Of a DNA stretch of 64,000 nt, positions 1 through 11,600 are shown piece by piece; position 1 is the stretch's first letter; each line of letters starts with the position of its first letter. A program made the position numbers and the translations under genes. Origin of the DNA: Castor canadensis (taxonomy: Eukaryota; Chordata; Mammalia; Rodentia; Castoridae); assembly GCF_047511655.1 (NCBI RefSeq), contig NC_133389.1:157185973-157249972 (forward strand), in the 5' to 3' direction. The notes under the pieces were generated by a model that saw nothing but the letters and a program-made list of their open reading frames with translations, was not told the DNA's origin and did no database searches.

Positions 1-268
1 AGAAAGTAGGTCACTGTGGGAGACTTCTTGGGGGTATCTTGTCTCTGGTGCCCTCCTACCTCTCTCTCTGCTTCCTGTCCACCGCGAGATGAACACCTTC
101 TTCTTCTAGCTGCCATGATGTTCTGCTTTACCATGGGCCAGAATCAACAGAAGCCAAGGACTATAGACTGAAATCTCTGAAACTGTAAGCTAAAATAAAT
201 AGTTCCCCCCTTAAGTTGTTTGGGTCAGACATTTTGGTCCCAGCTACACAAAAGTAGCTAATGCAATT
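1..268 (+). mobile_element. MaLR-like LTR remnant, 3' part
   Basis: The order of motifs (tgccatgatgttctgc, a gccaaggacta-like stretch, ctgaaatctctgaaac, aaaataaata, ttaagttgttt, then an ending like agctaatgca) matches the 3' half of mammalian MaLR/ERVL-type solo LTRs as I remember them. A related copy lies at 8866-9128. The 5' part is outside the window. The subfamily is not assigned. Confidence 0.5.
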
Positions 269-509
269 ACTGATGAAAAGGAACAAACTACTGATATATG
301 TGACAACAACATGAACTTCCAGACATTATAATGCATGAAAGCACATACTCTGTGGTCTGCTTGTATAAGTTCTATAACAGGCAAAACTAGAAATCACATA
401 GGTGATTTCTTCCAGCAGGGGCTGGAAGGACAGAGTGACAAAAGAAAAAGAGGAAGAGGAAGGGACTATTTGGGAAGGGGAGGAGGGAAGTTTTTGGAGT
501 TCTCTATCT
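269..509 (+). mobile_element. Old L1M 3'-end fragment, left half (split by young L1)
   Basis: Degraded similarity to the ORF2 end and 3' UTR of ancient L1M (gaacttccagacattataatgc, taagttctataacaggcaaaac). It resumes at 3546 after the young L1 insertion, so the two halves flank a nested element. Confidence 0.55.
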
Positions 510-523
510 AGAAAATACTCCAA

Positions 524-3040
524 TTTCTAGATACATATGATCATCCAAAACTGAACCAAGAGGAAATTAATCACCTGAATAGACCTATAACACAAAATGA
601 AATTGAAGCAGCAATCAAGAGTCTCCCCAAAAAGAAAAGTCCAGGACCTGGTGGATTCTCTGCTGAATTCTATCAGACCTTTAAAGAAGAACTGATACCA
701 ACACTCCTTAAACTGTTCCACGAAATAGAAAGGGAAGGAAAACTGCCAAACACATTTTATGAAGCCAGTATTACACTTATCCCAAAACCAGGCAAAGACA
801 CCTCCAAAAAGGAGAACTATAGGCCAATCTCCTTAATGAACATTGATGCAAAAATCCTCAACAAAATAATGGCAAACCGAATTCAGCAACACATCAAAAA
901 GATTATTCACCATGACCAAGAAGGCTTCATCCCAGGAATGCAGGGGTGGTTCAACATACGAAAATCAATAAACGTAATAAACCACATTAACAGAAGCAAA
1001 GACAAAAACTACTTGATCATCTCAATAGATGAAGAAAAAGCCTTTGATAAGATCCAACATCATTTCATGATAAAAGCTCTAAGAAAACTAGGAATAGAAG
1101 AAAAGTTCCTCAACATTATAAAAGCTATATATGACAAACCTACAGCCAGCATTATACTTAACGGAGAAAAACTGAAACCATTCCCTCTAAAATCAGGAAT
1201 GAGACAAGGATGCCCACTATCTCCACTCCTATTCAACATAGTACTGGAATTCCTAGCCAGAGCAATTAGGCAAGAAGAAGGAATAAAAGGAATACAAATA
1301 GGTAAAGAAACTGTCAAAATATCCCTATTTGCAGACGACATGATCCTATACCTTAAAGACCCAAAAAACTCTACTCAGAAGCTTCTAGACATCATCAATA
1401 GCTATAGCAAGGTAGCAGGATATAAAATCAACATAGAAAAATCATTAGCATTTCTATACACTAACAATGAGCAAACTGAAAAAGAATGTATGAAAACAAT
1501 TACATTTACAATAGCCTCAAACAAAATCAAATACCTAGGTGTAAACCTAACAAAAGATGTGAAAGACCTCTACAAGGAAAACTATACACTTCTGAAGAAA
1601 GAGATTGAGGAAGACTATAGAAAGTGGAGAGATCTCCCATGCTCATGGATTGGTAGAATCAACATAGTAAAAATGTCTATACTCCCAAAAGTAATCTACA
1701 TGTTTAATACAATTCCCATCAAAATTCCAATGACATTCATTAAAGAGATTGACAAATCTACTGTTAAATTTATATGGAAACACAAGAGGCCTACCAGTCA
1801 AAAGAACAATGCTGGAAGTATCACAATACCTGACTTCAAACTATATTATAAAGCAATAACAATAAAAACAGCATGGTACTGGCACAAAAACAGACATGAA
1901 GACCCGTGGAACAGAATAGAGGACCCAGATATGAAGCCACACAACTATAACCAACTTGTCTTTGACAAAGGAGCTAAAAATATACGATGGAGAAATAGCA
2001 GCCTCTTCAACAAAAACTGCTGGGAAAACTGGTTAGCAGTCTGCAAAAAACTGAAACTAGATCCATGTTTATCACCCTATACCAATATTAACTCAAAATG
2101 GATCAAGGACCTTAATATCAGACCACAAACTCTAAAGTTGATACAGGAAAGAGTAGGAAATACTCTGGAGTTAGTAGGTATAGGTAAGAACTTTCTCAAT
2201 GAAACCCCAGCAGCACAGCAACTAAGAGATAGCATAGATAAATGGGACTTCATAAAGCTAAAAAGCTTCTGTTCATCAAAAGAAATGGTCTCTAAACTGA
2301 AGAGAAAACCCACAGAGTGGGAGAAAATATTTGCCAACTATACATCAGACAAAGGACTGATAACCAGAATATATAGGGAATTTAAAAAACTAAATTCTCC
2401 CAAAATTAATGAACCAATAAAGAAATGGGCAAGTGAACTAAACAGAACTTTCTCAAAAGAAGAAATTCAAATGGCCAGAAAACACATGAAAAATTGCTCA
2501 CCATCTCTAGCAATAAAGGAAATGCAAATTAAAACCACACTAAGATTCCAACTCACCCCTGTTAGAATAGCCATCATCAGCCACACCACCACCAACAGGT
2601 GTTGGCGAGGATGCGGGGAAAAAGGAACCCTCTTACACTGTTGGTGGGAATGTAGACTAGTACAACCACTCTGGAAAAATATTTGGAGGCTACTTAAAAA
2701 GCTAGACATCGATCTACCATTTGATCCAGCAATACCACTCTTGGGGATATACCCAAAAGACTGTGACACAGGTTACTCCAGAGGCACCTGCACACCCATG
2801 TTTATTGCGGCACTATTCACAATAGCCAAGTTATGGAAACAGCCAAGATGCCCCAGCACTGACGAATGGATTAAGAAAATGTGGTATCTATACACAATGG
2901 AATTTTATGCAGCCATGAAGAAGAACAAAATGTTATCATTCGCTGGTAAATGGATGGAATTGGAGAACATCATTCTGAGTGAGGTTAGCCTGGCCCAAAA
3001 GACCAAAAATCGTATGTTCTCCCTCATATGTGGACATTAG
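524..3040 (+). CDS. LINE-1 ORF2 fragment (reverse transcriptase and C-terminal domain), 5'-truncated
   Basis: One frame is open from 512 to the TAG at 3038-3040. L1-derived sequence starts at about 523 and the first in-frame ATG is at 836. Numbering from that ATG (734 residues): reverse-transcriptase motif A aspartate in SIDEEKAFD at residue 65, the FADD box at 165-168 with both catalytic aspartates, and the C-terminal cysteine motif (CX3CX7HX4C) starting at about 589. The end, MFSLICGH, is at the usual ORF2 terminus. Full ORF2 is about 1275 residues; the N-terminal apurinic endonuclease domain is absent, so autonomous retrotransposition is not expected. No stop or frameshift interrupts what remains. 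There is no L1 promoter here; whether it is transcribed is unknown. Confidence 0.92.
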   Translation, partial: FLDTYDHPKLNQEEINHLNRPITQNEIEAAIKSLPKKKSPGPGGFSAEFYQTFKEELIPTLLKLFHEIEREGKLPNTFYEASITLIPKPGKDTSKKENYRPISLMNIDAKILNKIMANRIQQHIKKIIHHDQEGFIPGMQGWFNIRKSINVINHINRSKDKNYLIISIDEEKAFDKIQHHFMIKALRKLGIEEKFLNIIKAIYDKPTASIILNGEKLKPFPLKSGMRQGCPLSPLLFNIVLEFLARAIRQEEGIKGIQIGKETVKISLFADDMILYLKDPKNSTQKLLDIINSYSKVAGYKINIEKSLAFLYTNNEQTEKECMKTITFTIASNKIKYLGVNLTKDVKDLYKENYTLLKKEIEEDYRKWRDLPCSWIGRINIVKMSILPKVIYMFNTIPIKIPMTFIKEIDKSTVKFIWKHKRPTSQKNNAGSITIPDFKLYYKAITIKTAWYWHKNRHEDPWNRIEDPDMKPHNYNQLVFDKGAKNIRWRNSSLFNKNCWENWLAVCKKLKLDPCLSPYTNINSKWIKDLNIRPQTLKLIQERVGNTLELVGIGKNFLNETPAAQQLRDSIDKWDFIKLKSFCSSKEMVSKLKRKPTEWEKIFANYTSDKGLITRIYREFKKLNSPKINEPIKKWASELNRTFSKEEIQMARKHMKNCSPSLAIKEMQIKTTLRFQLTPVRIAIISHTTTNRCWRGCGEKGTLLHCWWECRLVQPLWKNIWRLLKKLDIDLPFDPAIPLLGIYPKDCDTGYSRGTCTPMFIAALFTIAKLWKQPRCPSTDEWIKKMWYLYTMEFYAAMKKNKMLSFAGKWMELENIILSEVSLAQKTKNRMFSLICGH

Positions 3041-3418
3041 ATCAAGGGCAAACACAACAAGGGGATTGGACTATGAGCACATGATAAAAGCGAGAGCACA
3101 CAAGGGAGGGGTGAGGATAGGTAAGACACCTAAAAAACTAGCTAGCATTTGTTGCCCTTAATGCAGAGAAACTAAAGCAGATACCTTAAAGCAACTGAGG
3201 CCAATAGGAAAAGGGGAACAGGTACTAGAGAAAAGGTTAGATCAAAAAGAATTAACCTAGAAGGTAACACACACGCACAGGAAATCAATGTGAGTCAATG
3301 CCCTGTATAGCTATCCTGATCTCAACCAGCAAAAACCCTCATCCCTTCCTGTTATTGCTTATACTCTCTCTACAACAAAATTAGAAATAAGGGCAAAATA
3401 GTCTCTGCTGGGTATTGA

Positions 3419-3479
3419 GGGGGGGGGAGAGGGAGGGGGCGGAGTGGGTGGTAAGGGAGGGGGTGGGGGCAGGGGGGAG
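3419..3479 (+). repeat. G-rich polypurine tract in L1 3' UTR
   Basis: Many runs of three or more G within 60 nt, in the position where mammalian L1 3' UTRs carry a quadruplex-capable polypurine tract. Equivalent tracts are in the L1 copies at 38356-38410 (as C-runs) and 61697-61735. Confidence 0.75.
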
Positions 3480-3545
3480 AAATGACCCAAGCCTTGTATG
3501 CACATATGAATAATAAAAGAAAAAGGAAAAAAAGAAAATACTCCA

Positions 3546-3650
3546 TGTCTTGGTAGGGGGTGTGGGTTACCTGAACGTACATATGCATTGGTACACTTAA
3601 GATCTGTGTACTTCAAAAAAGTAAGTTATACTTACATTTGAAAGAGAAAA
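3546..3650 (+). mobile_element. Old L1M 3'-end fragment, right half
   Basis: gtacacttaagatctgtgtactt followed by a ttatactta-like stretch is the typical last part of ancient L1M 3' UTRs. It continues 269-509 across the young L1. Confidence 0.6.
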
Positions 3651-4369
3651 ATAAAGGTAAAATGGACTGTTACAAAACTATACAGAAGCAATATTTATTA
3701 ATACTTTCCATATTCAGATTTGATGCCTCTAAGTTAAGTGCTATTCATTTTTTTCATGCAATAACCTTCTAGAAATCCTTTCTAGATATTTACATACATC
3801 CTTCCACATCACAACTTTCCTGTATACTATGCTGTAATCCGATTGTTGACAACAGATAGCACTAAAGGGAGAGTTTTGTGTAAGCAATGAGATTAAAAAC
3901 AGTCATTTCTGAGTCTCAGCAATTTCCTGTTCTTTTGTTAGATATTGGTTTTCCCTGTTAGATCACTTGGATTTTGCAAATGTCACTAGTGGGTAAAGAA
4001 TGACATAATATTTTTCTAGATGGTTTACTTTTAAGGGAACCACACTCTCCCACCCCACCTTGTTCCAGGTGCCCCTCTTCACATCCCTGCCTCTCTCTTC
4101 ACACCTCAGGTGATGCTCTTCTCCACATCAGCTGTGCCAAACACCTTTGCTGTGCTGAGGCCTCCAGAGGTGTGTGGAGCCCCAGTGCTGACCCCTTCTG
4201 AAAGTCTGAAGACTTCACTGACTTCTTTATGCCACTTTTGGTATCAGTTAAACATGAGAATACATAGAAAGAAAAAGTTACTATTAATTAAATGTAATGC
4301 TTGTAAGTGGCCTTGTATGTTATTAACCTCAACAGTACCTATATGTATTCAATGTTATTAATATAATAA

Positions 4370-4575
4370 TAGCAGCTACTATTTATTGTATACTTGTTAA
4401 TGTGCCAGGTAGTTTGCTAAGGGCTCTCCATGCATTATCTATAATTTGCCCTGCAGCCCTACAGGGTGGAAATCACTGTTATGTGCACTGTATAGATGAG
4501 GAAACTGAGGCAAAGGGAAGTTAAGTCACTTGCTCAAGCTCACATTGATGGGCAGTGGAGACCCAAGAATTCAGT
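4370..4575 (-). repeat. MIR SINE
   Basis: Contains tgtgccaggtagtttgctaa, a catgcattatct-like block, gatgaggaaactgaggca and gttaagtcacttgctcaag in MIR order, read in reverse orientation. Confidence 0.85.
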
Positions 4576-5458
4576 ACCTGATAGACTTGAAGGGTTAGTG
4601 CTCCTCGGTCTGCCTCTCTCATTAACTGTGTGGACAATGTCTGGTGCCAATGAATTCTCTAGTCCCTGGCTAAGACTTGAGGGTCTCCGAGGAATCTGAG
4701 ACACCGCTCCCCTTTCCCCCCAGGAGGGAAGGAAGGAAGGTGCTGAGTGCTCAGCCTGGGGTCAAGTGTCAACACACTGGCTGTCAGAGGACCTCACTAA
4801 ATCCACCCATTCTTTGAGTATCTCTCCAAAGTCTGAGCTCCTGTGGTTGAGTTTGCCTGGCCCAGACTTGCCAAGTGTCCCCAGAGGCTGGAGGGGTTAA
4901 CAGCTGAGAGCCTGTTTGCAAAGCATTAGAAGCAATTATCACCTCAGGAGAAACCTGATCTGCCTCAAAAGAAGGGTCTTGATTTGAGCAAACAGCTTAA
5001 GTGGCCTCTGTGTAAAGTGCAGAGCTGGTGCAGGCAGCTTAACTCACATTTCTCCTGGGACAGCTGGAATTTGCGTGCTGACCTAGCCAGGCCCACAGGC
5101 CAATTCCTCGGCCAAGGAGAGCTCCCTCCTTCTGGCTGTTCTTGCCTGCAGTTCTGAAGATGGCTGCCTGTAGGCAACCACTTGACATCAGCCCTTGCCT
5201 GGCTGCTGGCCTGGCCCAGCTGAGGGAACTGAGTAACTTTCTGTTTGACGTTCCCTTGACCAGGTGCATTCACTGAGCCTTTACCACATGCTTAAGTGCA
5301 TGCTGTCCTTGAACCCTCCTTACTCAGTTTATTGGTACTGTGCTTGCCATTGTAGGAAGGTCAATAAGACTTGGAGATAGAAGTGTGTGGCAGCCTCAGC
5401 CCATTGTTAAATGCAGCTGAAGGTAGGGAGAACTCACATTTTCTTGGAGGCCTGAAAT

Positions 5459-5682
5459 TAATCTATGCTTTTTTTTTTTAACAGTACTGGGGTTTGAACT
5501 CAGGGCCTATACAAAAAAAAAAAAAAAAGCCACTCCACCAGCCCTTTTATGAGAAGGATTTTTTTCCAGATAGGATCTCAAGAACTATTTGCCTGGGCTG
5601 GCTTTGAACAGTAATCCTCCTGATCTCTGCCTCTGAGTAGCTAGGATTATAGGCATGAGCCACCAGTGCCTGGCTAATCTAT
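5459..5682 (-). mobile_element. Composite B1+ID dimeric SINE with target duplication
   Basis: Reverse orientation: T-run, ID-like half (agtactggggtttgaactca), then 7SL-like half (ctatttgcctgggctggct through agtagctaggattataggca). Flanked by taatctat at 5459-5466 and 5675-5682, extending into a similar T-rich stretch. Part of the ID half is replaced by an A16 run near 5512-5527. Confidence 0.85.
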
Positions 5683-6439
5683 CCTTTTTGAAGATAATAA
5701 TTTTAAATAGCATATGGAATTTATAGTTGAAATCCTAAAGAAGTTTTCTCTTTTCTGCCAGTGTATGGATCATTATAAATACAATGTTATTCTCATGTGC
5801 AGTTGGCCAGATTTGTTGTGGCATCAACTGGCCCTCCTGACTTCATCTTTGACATCGTCCCCACAGTTAAGTTTCACAAATCCTTGTGGGAAGAAATGAT
5901 GTTCCTTGAAAATGGAATCCTCCCTCCACCCCTGCCCTGTCTCTCCCTGTCTCTCTCTCCTTCCCTCTGCTTCACTTTGTTTTTAACATCCAACATCTGA
6001 TGCCCCTCTACTGATACGGTGCTATGATCCTGCTGTGTACACCCTGAGAAGAACCATAATTCACCTCGACAGGAATCCTTTGGAAATGTTGGAGGAAGGG
6101 AATGTGAATTAGTCTTATTGCCCTTGGTAACCATAGTAGAAATCTTCCACTGGACAGATATTTACTCCCAGGTGTGGAAGGCCTTTTGTTTTCCCATTTC
6201 ACAGGTAAGTGTAAGTATACGGATAACAGGAGAGTCCCAAACTGTGGTTGTCTGTAGAATGGGTGTGGAGAGAGGTTACTGATATCAATTAAGAGAGACA
6301 GAAATGACTCTTTTCCTTTTTCATTGACAATCTTTCTCCTTAAGAGGTGTTCAATGACTTCTCATTTGCAAAGTGTTCTTCATGAAAATGATGAGTTGTG
6401 AGCTGACTTGCTCACAACTATGACAAGGATCAGTAACAT

Positions 6440-6850
6440 CATGGGAGACTGCACTGTCCAATGTGGGAACCACTAACTGTACGAGGATGTTTACCTTAAA
6501 AATCATGCACCATGGAATGATGTTTTGGACAGACTGCGTTTACGATGGTGGTCCTATTAGATTATATCACATGTGACATCATTGCTGTGTTAGTTTGTAT
6601 AAGTGCACTCTATGATTTCACTCAATGATGAAATCTCCTAACTACACATTTCTTAGAACATGTCTCCATCACTAAGTGACACAACTGGTAATTAAAATGA
6701 AATCCAAGTAAATATTCAGTTCCTCAGTTGCATTAGCTTCATTTCAAGTGTCAAACAGCACATGTGACTACCATACTAGACAGAGTGACTGTAGGACATT
6801 TCTATCATTCCAGAATGTCCTATTGGACAATGTTACTCTGAGGCAAAGCT
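6440..6850. mobile_element. hAT-Charlie-like DNA transposon fossil
   Basis: actgcactgtccaatgtggg near the left end and attctagaca-, gacatttctatcattcca- and cctattggacaatg-like motifs near the right end resemble the inverted ends of a mammalian non-autonomous hAT family (gtccaatagaac type). Heavily decayed; the family name is not assigned. Confidence 0.45.
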
Positions 6851-6921
6851 TTTAGCAGAAGCTGCTCAACTGGTCCCGGACAGTGGTGAACTGTGCGATG
6901 TCCCCTAGGGGCCCCAGGGCC

Positions 6922-6959
6922 CCAGATTTATTGTGAGGATGTAGTCACAATAAATCTGG
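6922..6959. repeat. Perfect 15-bp inverted repeat (hairpin)
   Basis: CCAGATTTATTGTGA at 6922-6936 is exactly complementary to TCACAATAAATCTGG at 6945-6959, separated by the 8-nt loop ggatgtag. Directly upstream, CCCCTAGGGG at 6902-6911 is itself a palindrome, followed by a repeated ggcccc block. Function unknown. Confidence 0.9.
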
Positions 6960-7416
6960 ACAAATAGTACAGAAATGGTCATCAAAGTGAAAGATGGATG
7001 CTACTTTCAAAAAAAACACTTATTTCTTAAATGTACCATCTGGTCTAATGTCACCCCAACAAGCCTTGGAAACACTAGTACTGTGCAAGATGCAGTTTCT
7101 GTCCCTTTGGAGTTCATCACCTCGAAGGCGAGGCAGGAAATAAATATGAATAAGCTGTAATAAGCTGAAGAGTGGACATTTGTCAAGGGGCAATAAATTA
7201 TTTGGAGAGGAGAATCAGGGAGGATTCTCAAAGAAAAATGCATAAGCAAAGTTTAGAAAGGTGACTAGAAGTTTGCAAATAAACAAGTGAGCAGGAGAAT
7301 GTTCAAAATAGAGGAAACTACAAAATGCTTTGGAAAGCTGAGGGCAGTTTGGTGTTAGAGGAATGTGAAGTGGAAGGAGGGAGAGCAGTACATGCAGCCA
7401 CTTCATTTGCAAGGTG

Positions 7417-7545
7417 TCTCAGTCCATTTTCTGTTGCTATAACAGAATACCGCAAACCAGGTAATTTATAAAGAAATTGTAAATTGGCTGGGAAGTCCAA
7501 TGTGAAGGTGTGGCATCTGGTGAGGGTTGGCAGGAGATAAGGTTA
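7417..7545 (-). mobile_element. MaLR (MST/THE1-like) LTR remnant
   Basis: gtctcagtccattttctgtt, gctataacagaata, ggtaatttataaag and gcatctggtgagggt are in the order of reverse-oriented MST/THE1 LTR ends. The right boundary is uncertain. Confidence 0.45.
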
Positions 7546-8865
7546 AAGAGGAAAGTAGGACCATCTCATCAAAGATTTTCCCAACATGCTCTAGAAAGTG
7601 AACTATAAGAGATTTCTAAGCTGGGGTGATGCAAGATCAGGCTTGCATTAAACAAAGACCACATGGGGGTGGCACTGAAGGCAGGCTGGTGATGAAACAT
7701 TGAAATGGTCTGAAGAGGGAATGGGGACAAGAGCAGGGCAGCAGGACGAGAGAAGCTGGGACACTGAGAGCTCAGCAGGCCATGAATGTGATAAGAGGGT
7801 GTGGAAGGGTAGTGTGGTGGGTGGGGCTGCCTTCCATCACCATCTCTTATGCTTCCTGCTTTGCAGGTTCTGGTGTCTCTGGGTTCTCTTTCTCTCACCC
7901 AGAGCAAAAGGCTGAGGGGAAGGAGAGTGGAGCATGTCTTACCTGCCACCTGCCAAGCACCCTTTCAGGAATTCCTAGGCTGTTGCCCACAGACACAGGT
8001 ATTTTCTCTAACCTGACTCTAGGGCAAGCCAAAGAAATTCCTCTCTTCACTCCAATCCTGGCATACAGCATTTGGAGGAAGCCAAATCCTTCTTGGCTCA
8101 GTAATGCCCTGTTCAGATTTGCATCTCCTGACTTGGGCATTAGTGACATCCCATGGGCCATTACCAGAGGGTTTTGCTTGCATTTCCTGGTTGAGTCCAG
8201 GATGTGCCCTTTATAAGCATCATGGTGGTCATGGAGCTAGGAAGTGACAAGACAATTACCAAAGACCAGGACAATTCCACACACCACAGGTAGGGAATAA
8301 AGAAGAAATCAAGAGCACTTCTGGCAGCAGACAGAGATGGCTATCAGTGCCAGGACTCCTTCATCTCAATCCTCTAACAGTCATTTCAATACCCGGGATT
8401 GAGCACAGTGACTAGACTTTCACACATGAACACATGGAGGCTTGCCATCCAGAGCAACCTGCCCATTGCCACTTGTTGGTGGAGGTGGATTAAAACTCAG
8501 GTCTTCACACCCCAGGATGGTCCCCTTTCCCACCATTCCTCCCAGCTCAAGTGAATGCCCGGGGAGCAGCCTCTGCCTGAATCATTTCTGCATTGGTGGA
8601 TGGAAAACAAAAATGAAGAGGCACAGTGGTGCCAGTCTTGAGTAAATTCCAATGGTATTGTTTCTGAGATGGGGGAGATTTTTTTTCAAACCTTGCATGG
8701 AGCAGATGTCTCAATTTTATAAAATTAAAAAATATAAAATAAGAAGTCTGGCCCGACCTAGAGAGAGGGAAAGGAGGGGCATATTCAATGCATTAGAAGG
8801 GAAATGAAATAGCAACTCAGACTGGTGGGAACTATTTTGTATTTGGAATGTTTCCTAGGTGTTAC

Positions 8866-9128
8866 AAGCTTGGACCCCAGCCCAAGGTACTACTGGGAGA
8901 TGATGGAACTATTAAGAGGTGGAGCCTAGTGGAAGGAAGTTAGGTCACTGGGGCATGCCCTTAAAGGGGATATTGAAATCCAAGCCCTTTCCTCTCTCCC
9001 TCTTTGCCTCCTGGATTCCATGTGATGAGAAAGGCCTTCTCCATCACACACTTCCAGCTTAACCACAGGCCCTCAGCAAGAGGGCCAAGTGAGCATGGAC
9101 TGAAACATCTGAAACAATGAGCCAAAAC
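8866..9128 (+). mobile_element. MaLR-like LTR remnant
   Basis: gatgatggaactattaagag, gtggagcctagtggaaggaa, ttaggtcactggggcatgcc, then a gcatggactgaaacatctg-like motif, match the body of the LTR family whose 3' part is at 1-268. An A-rich stretch (about 9128-9160) follows. Confidence 0.55.
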
Positions 9129-11030
9129 AGAAAAAAGAAAAAAAAGAAAAAAAAAAAGAAGGGAAATGAAAACACACAGTACAACCAAGTAGGTACAAGC
9201 TATGAATTAGCTGCATTGAACTAGGTTGTTCCAATTTCAAACAAAAGAAAACAAAAACTTATGACTTTCCCTGTTTGGTACATCTGCCTTTGTGAGATGA
9301 TTCTGGGCTTTATAGAAATTGGGGGATGGATTAGGAGACAAGTGGGCAAAGGGAGAAGAAGAATGAATTGGTGTCCACCAGATCAGCCCAACATCAGGGT
9401 GTCTTTGCCCCACTGAATATGCCTTGTACCAGGACCTCTAATGAGTGGGGAGCACATCTGATTGTTTTAGTGATCAGTGAGGAGGGAAAGAGAGGAAGAG
9501 CACAAGAGGGTGGCAATGTTACCAACACAAGGGGTATCTGGGCTGCTATGCTGTAAAAACCATCCACTTAGATGCAAAGGCTGCTTTCTCAGGTCCACTG
9601 CTGCTTACACTGGGACGTTAATTTTACAAGGAGGAAAACTGCTCCTAGACATAGAAGTTTTGCTGACAGAAAAAGTCCGCCACCTGTGGACTCTGGATGG
9701 GAAGCCTCGGCCAAGGATGGGGACATTCTGTGGCCTGCAAAAAGGGCCAGGTGCTCAAAAGTTCCTTGAAACAAATAAAACAGTGACTGTAAAAAATGTG
9801 TGCATATGTCACATTCTTACAGAAAAATACCCTCTATAATTAGTTACAAGCTTTAGAGAATAAAATCCAATTTACCTGTCAAAGAGAAAGGCTGAAATGT
9901 CCCCAAGCCAGACTGCTGGGGGAATGTGGCTCACAGGCCCCTTTTCCTCCCCTATTCCCTACCTTTCTCCTCCCATCCCCTTTATTGGTGAAGAATGAAA
10001 AAAATCAATAAAAGTTGGAAAAATCCTCTAAAGACACCCAGTGTTGCATGCACAATCACAGCAGTAATTAGTGTTGAGCTCCAGCCCTCTTTGTGCTCCC
10101 AGAGGGACTGCAGTGTGCAGCAACCACTTGGGTCTTTTCATGAGTTCAGGTTCACTCTTGAATAGCAGATCTTTTTCTTCTCTTTCAACATTTGCCTGCT
10201 GCTGACTTTACTTTCCTTCATTTTCATTTTCACTCTTTTTTCTTTTACTTTTTCTTGTGCTCCCCCTACATTTTTTTTTTTTCATTGTTTCTTTTGCTGA
10301 TAGCATTTTTCTTCTGGAGTTGTGTTTGAAATCTCTAAATGAAACTTGACTGCCCCCATGGCCGGTTGGAGAAGCACAAAGGCCTGCCATTCCACTGGCT
10401 ACAGTAACGCCATTGTGTGTCCTAACAATGCACTAATTGGCGGTGACAATTGTGGAGTTGGGGAGGAAGAAGGGGGCCGCTCTTTTCTAATCAGGGAGCC
10501 ATGGAAATAAAAGGAGAGGAGGAGAAGGAGGAGGAGGATGGGAGGCCCAGGTTCCTGCTAGAGAGAGAGGAATAGAAGCACAGAGCGGGTGCAGCACTCT
10601 GGTTTGTGCTGGATTTTCTAAATTAATAATGTAAACTAAGGAGAAAAGAATTATTTTGGAAAAATATATAGATTTTGCTGCAGTTAACTTTAGACCTTTG
10701 GTGATGGGGCAAATAGGTGAAGACAAGGTGTGGGAGGTCACCCCTCTGGGTCAATTCTGAGCCAAGGGAAACTTGAATGTAGCCCTTTTCCATGTCTGAG
10801 GCTCCCTGGTTTCTGTCAATGGACAGTGAGAGAGGCTGGTGAGAGAAGGCTCTGAGGACAACACTGGACAGGAGTTGAAGGCTGGGGTGTTGAGGCTGGC
10901 TTATGGAGAGATCTCAACCACATTTCTGAAGGAGATGGGGAAGTTAGAAAAGGAAAAGGCTTAGCCATTTGCTTAGCAAATATTACACTCCCAGGAAGTT
11001 CAGCAGATGTGGAAGGCTATGCAGATCTTC

Positions 11031-11152
11031 AAAATGATCCTAAAGAGCTGGTGGAGTGGCTCAAATAGTAGAGTGCCTGCCTAGCAAACACAAGGCCCTG
11101 AGTTCAAACCCTGGTACTGCCAAACAAAACAAAACAAAATGATCCTGAAGAG
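11031..11152 (+). mobile_element. ID-type tRNA-derived SINE with target duplication
   Basis: gctggtggagtggctcaaat, a tagagtgcctgcctagcaaa segment and gagttcaaaccctgg carry degenerate tRNA A and B boxes, followed by an A/C-rich tail. Duplications aaaatgatcctaaagag (11031-11047) and aaaatgatcctgaagag (11136-11152) differ at one base. Confidence 0.88.
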
Positions 11153-11414
11153 ATGGGCGGGGGAAGACAATTGGCAACCTAAGGATGCTCTGGGGGCTTT
11201 CAGAAAGAGCTTAGTGAAGAATGCCAGAGAAGCTCAAGAAGCTCACCTGAAGGCTGCAGGAGCCTCAGAACCACCTGTTTCCAGCCACCACCTCTCCTTT
11301 ACACATGATGACTCACCTTCCCAGACAGCAAACCTGTACTCGGGGGTGTTTCCTTGCCACACACCCTCTGTCATGCTTTCCATCTACACCTGAAAACGAT
11401 GGCCCCTGATATAT

Positions 11415-11600
11415 ATTCCCGCCTTCCTGTGTGCCAGGCCAGTGGTAAGTGCCTTGTGTGCATTATCTCACTTAAATCTCATGACAGCCCCATAACTTGA
11501 AAAAGCAAATGGGGAAACTGAGGCTTCTTCACCACTCTCAGAAGTTAAGTCACTTGCCCAAGTTCATCCAGCATGAAAGTGGAGAGCCAGGCATCTAACA
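11415..11600 (-). repeat. MIR SINE
   Basis: gtgtgcattatctcacttaa, ggggaaactgaggct and gttaagtcacttgcccaag occur in reverse MIR order. Confidence 0.8.

Larger units (their letters stand above)
510..3545 (+). mobile_element. Young LINE-1, 5'-truncated, with 13-bp target-site duplication
   Basis: The direct repeat agaaaatactcca at 510-522 and 3533-3545 brackets a 3.0-kb element. It comprises the last two thirds of ORF2, a 3' UTR with a G-rich polypurine tract (about 3419-3479), and an A-rich tail at about 3513-3532. ORF1, the 5' UTR and the ORF2 endonuclease part are missing, the usual outcome of incomplete target-primed reverse transcription. An intact frame and perfect duplication suggest recent insertion. 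The 3' UTR closely matches the copy at 38291-38873. Confidence 0.93.

Noticed and set aside
1060-2769. Several minus-strand open frames over the L1
   Set aside because: Antisense shadows of ORF2.
2979-3161. 60-codon open frame overlapping the end of L1 ORF2, echoed at 38670-38852
   Set aside because: Alternative-frame shadow of the L1 3' end; repeated because the L1 is repeated, not because it is a gene.
3359-3616. Proline-rich minus-strand frames
   Set aside because: Antisense of the G-rich L1 3' UTR tract.
7782-8216. 144-codon plus-strand frame
   Set aside because: No family resemblance, no initiation or splice context; overlaps an equally long antisense frame.
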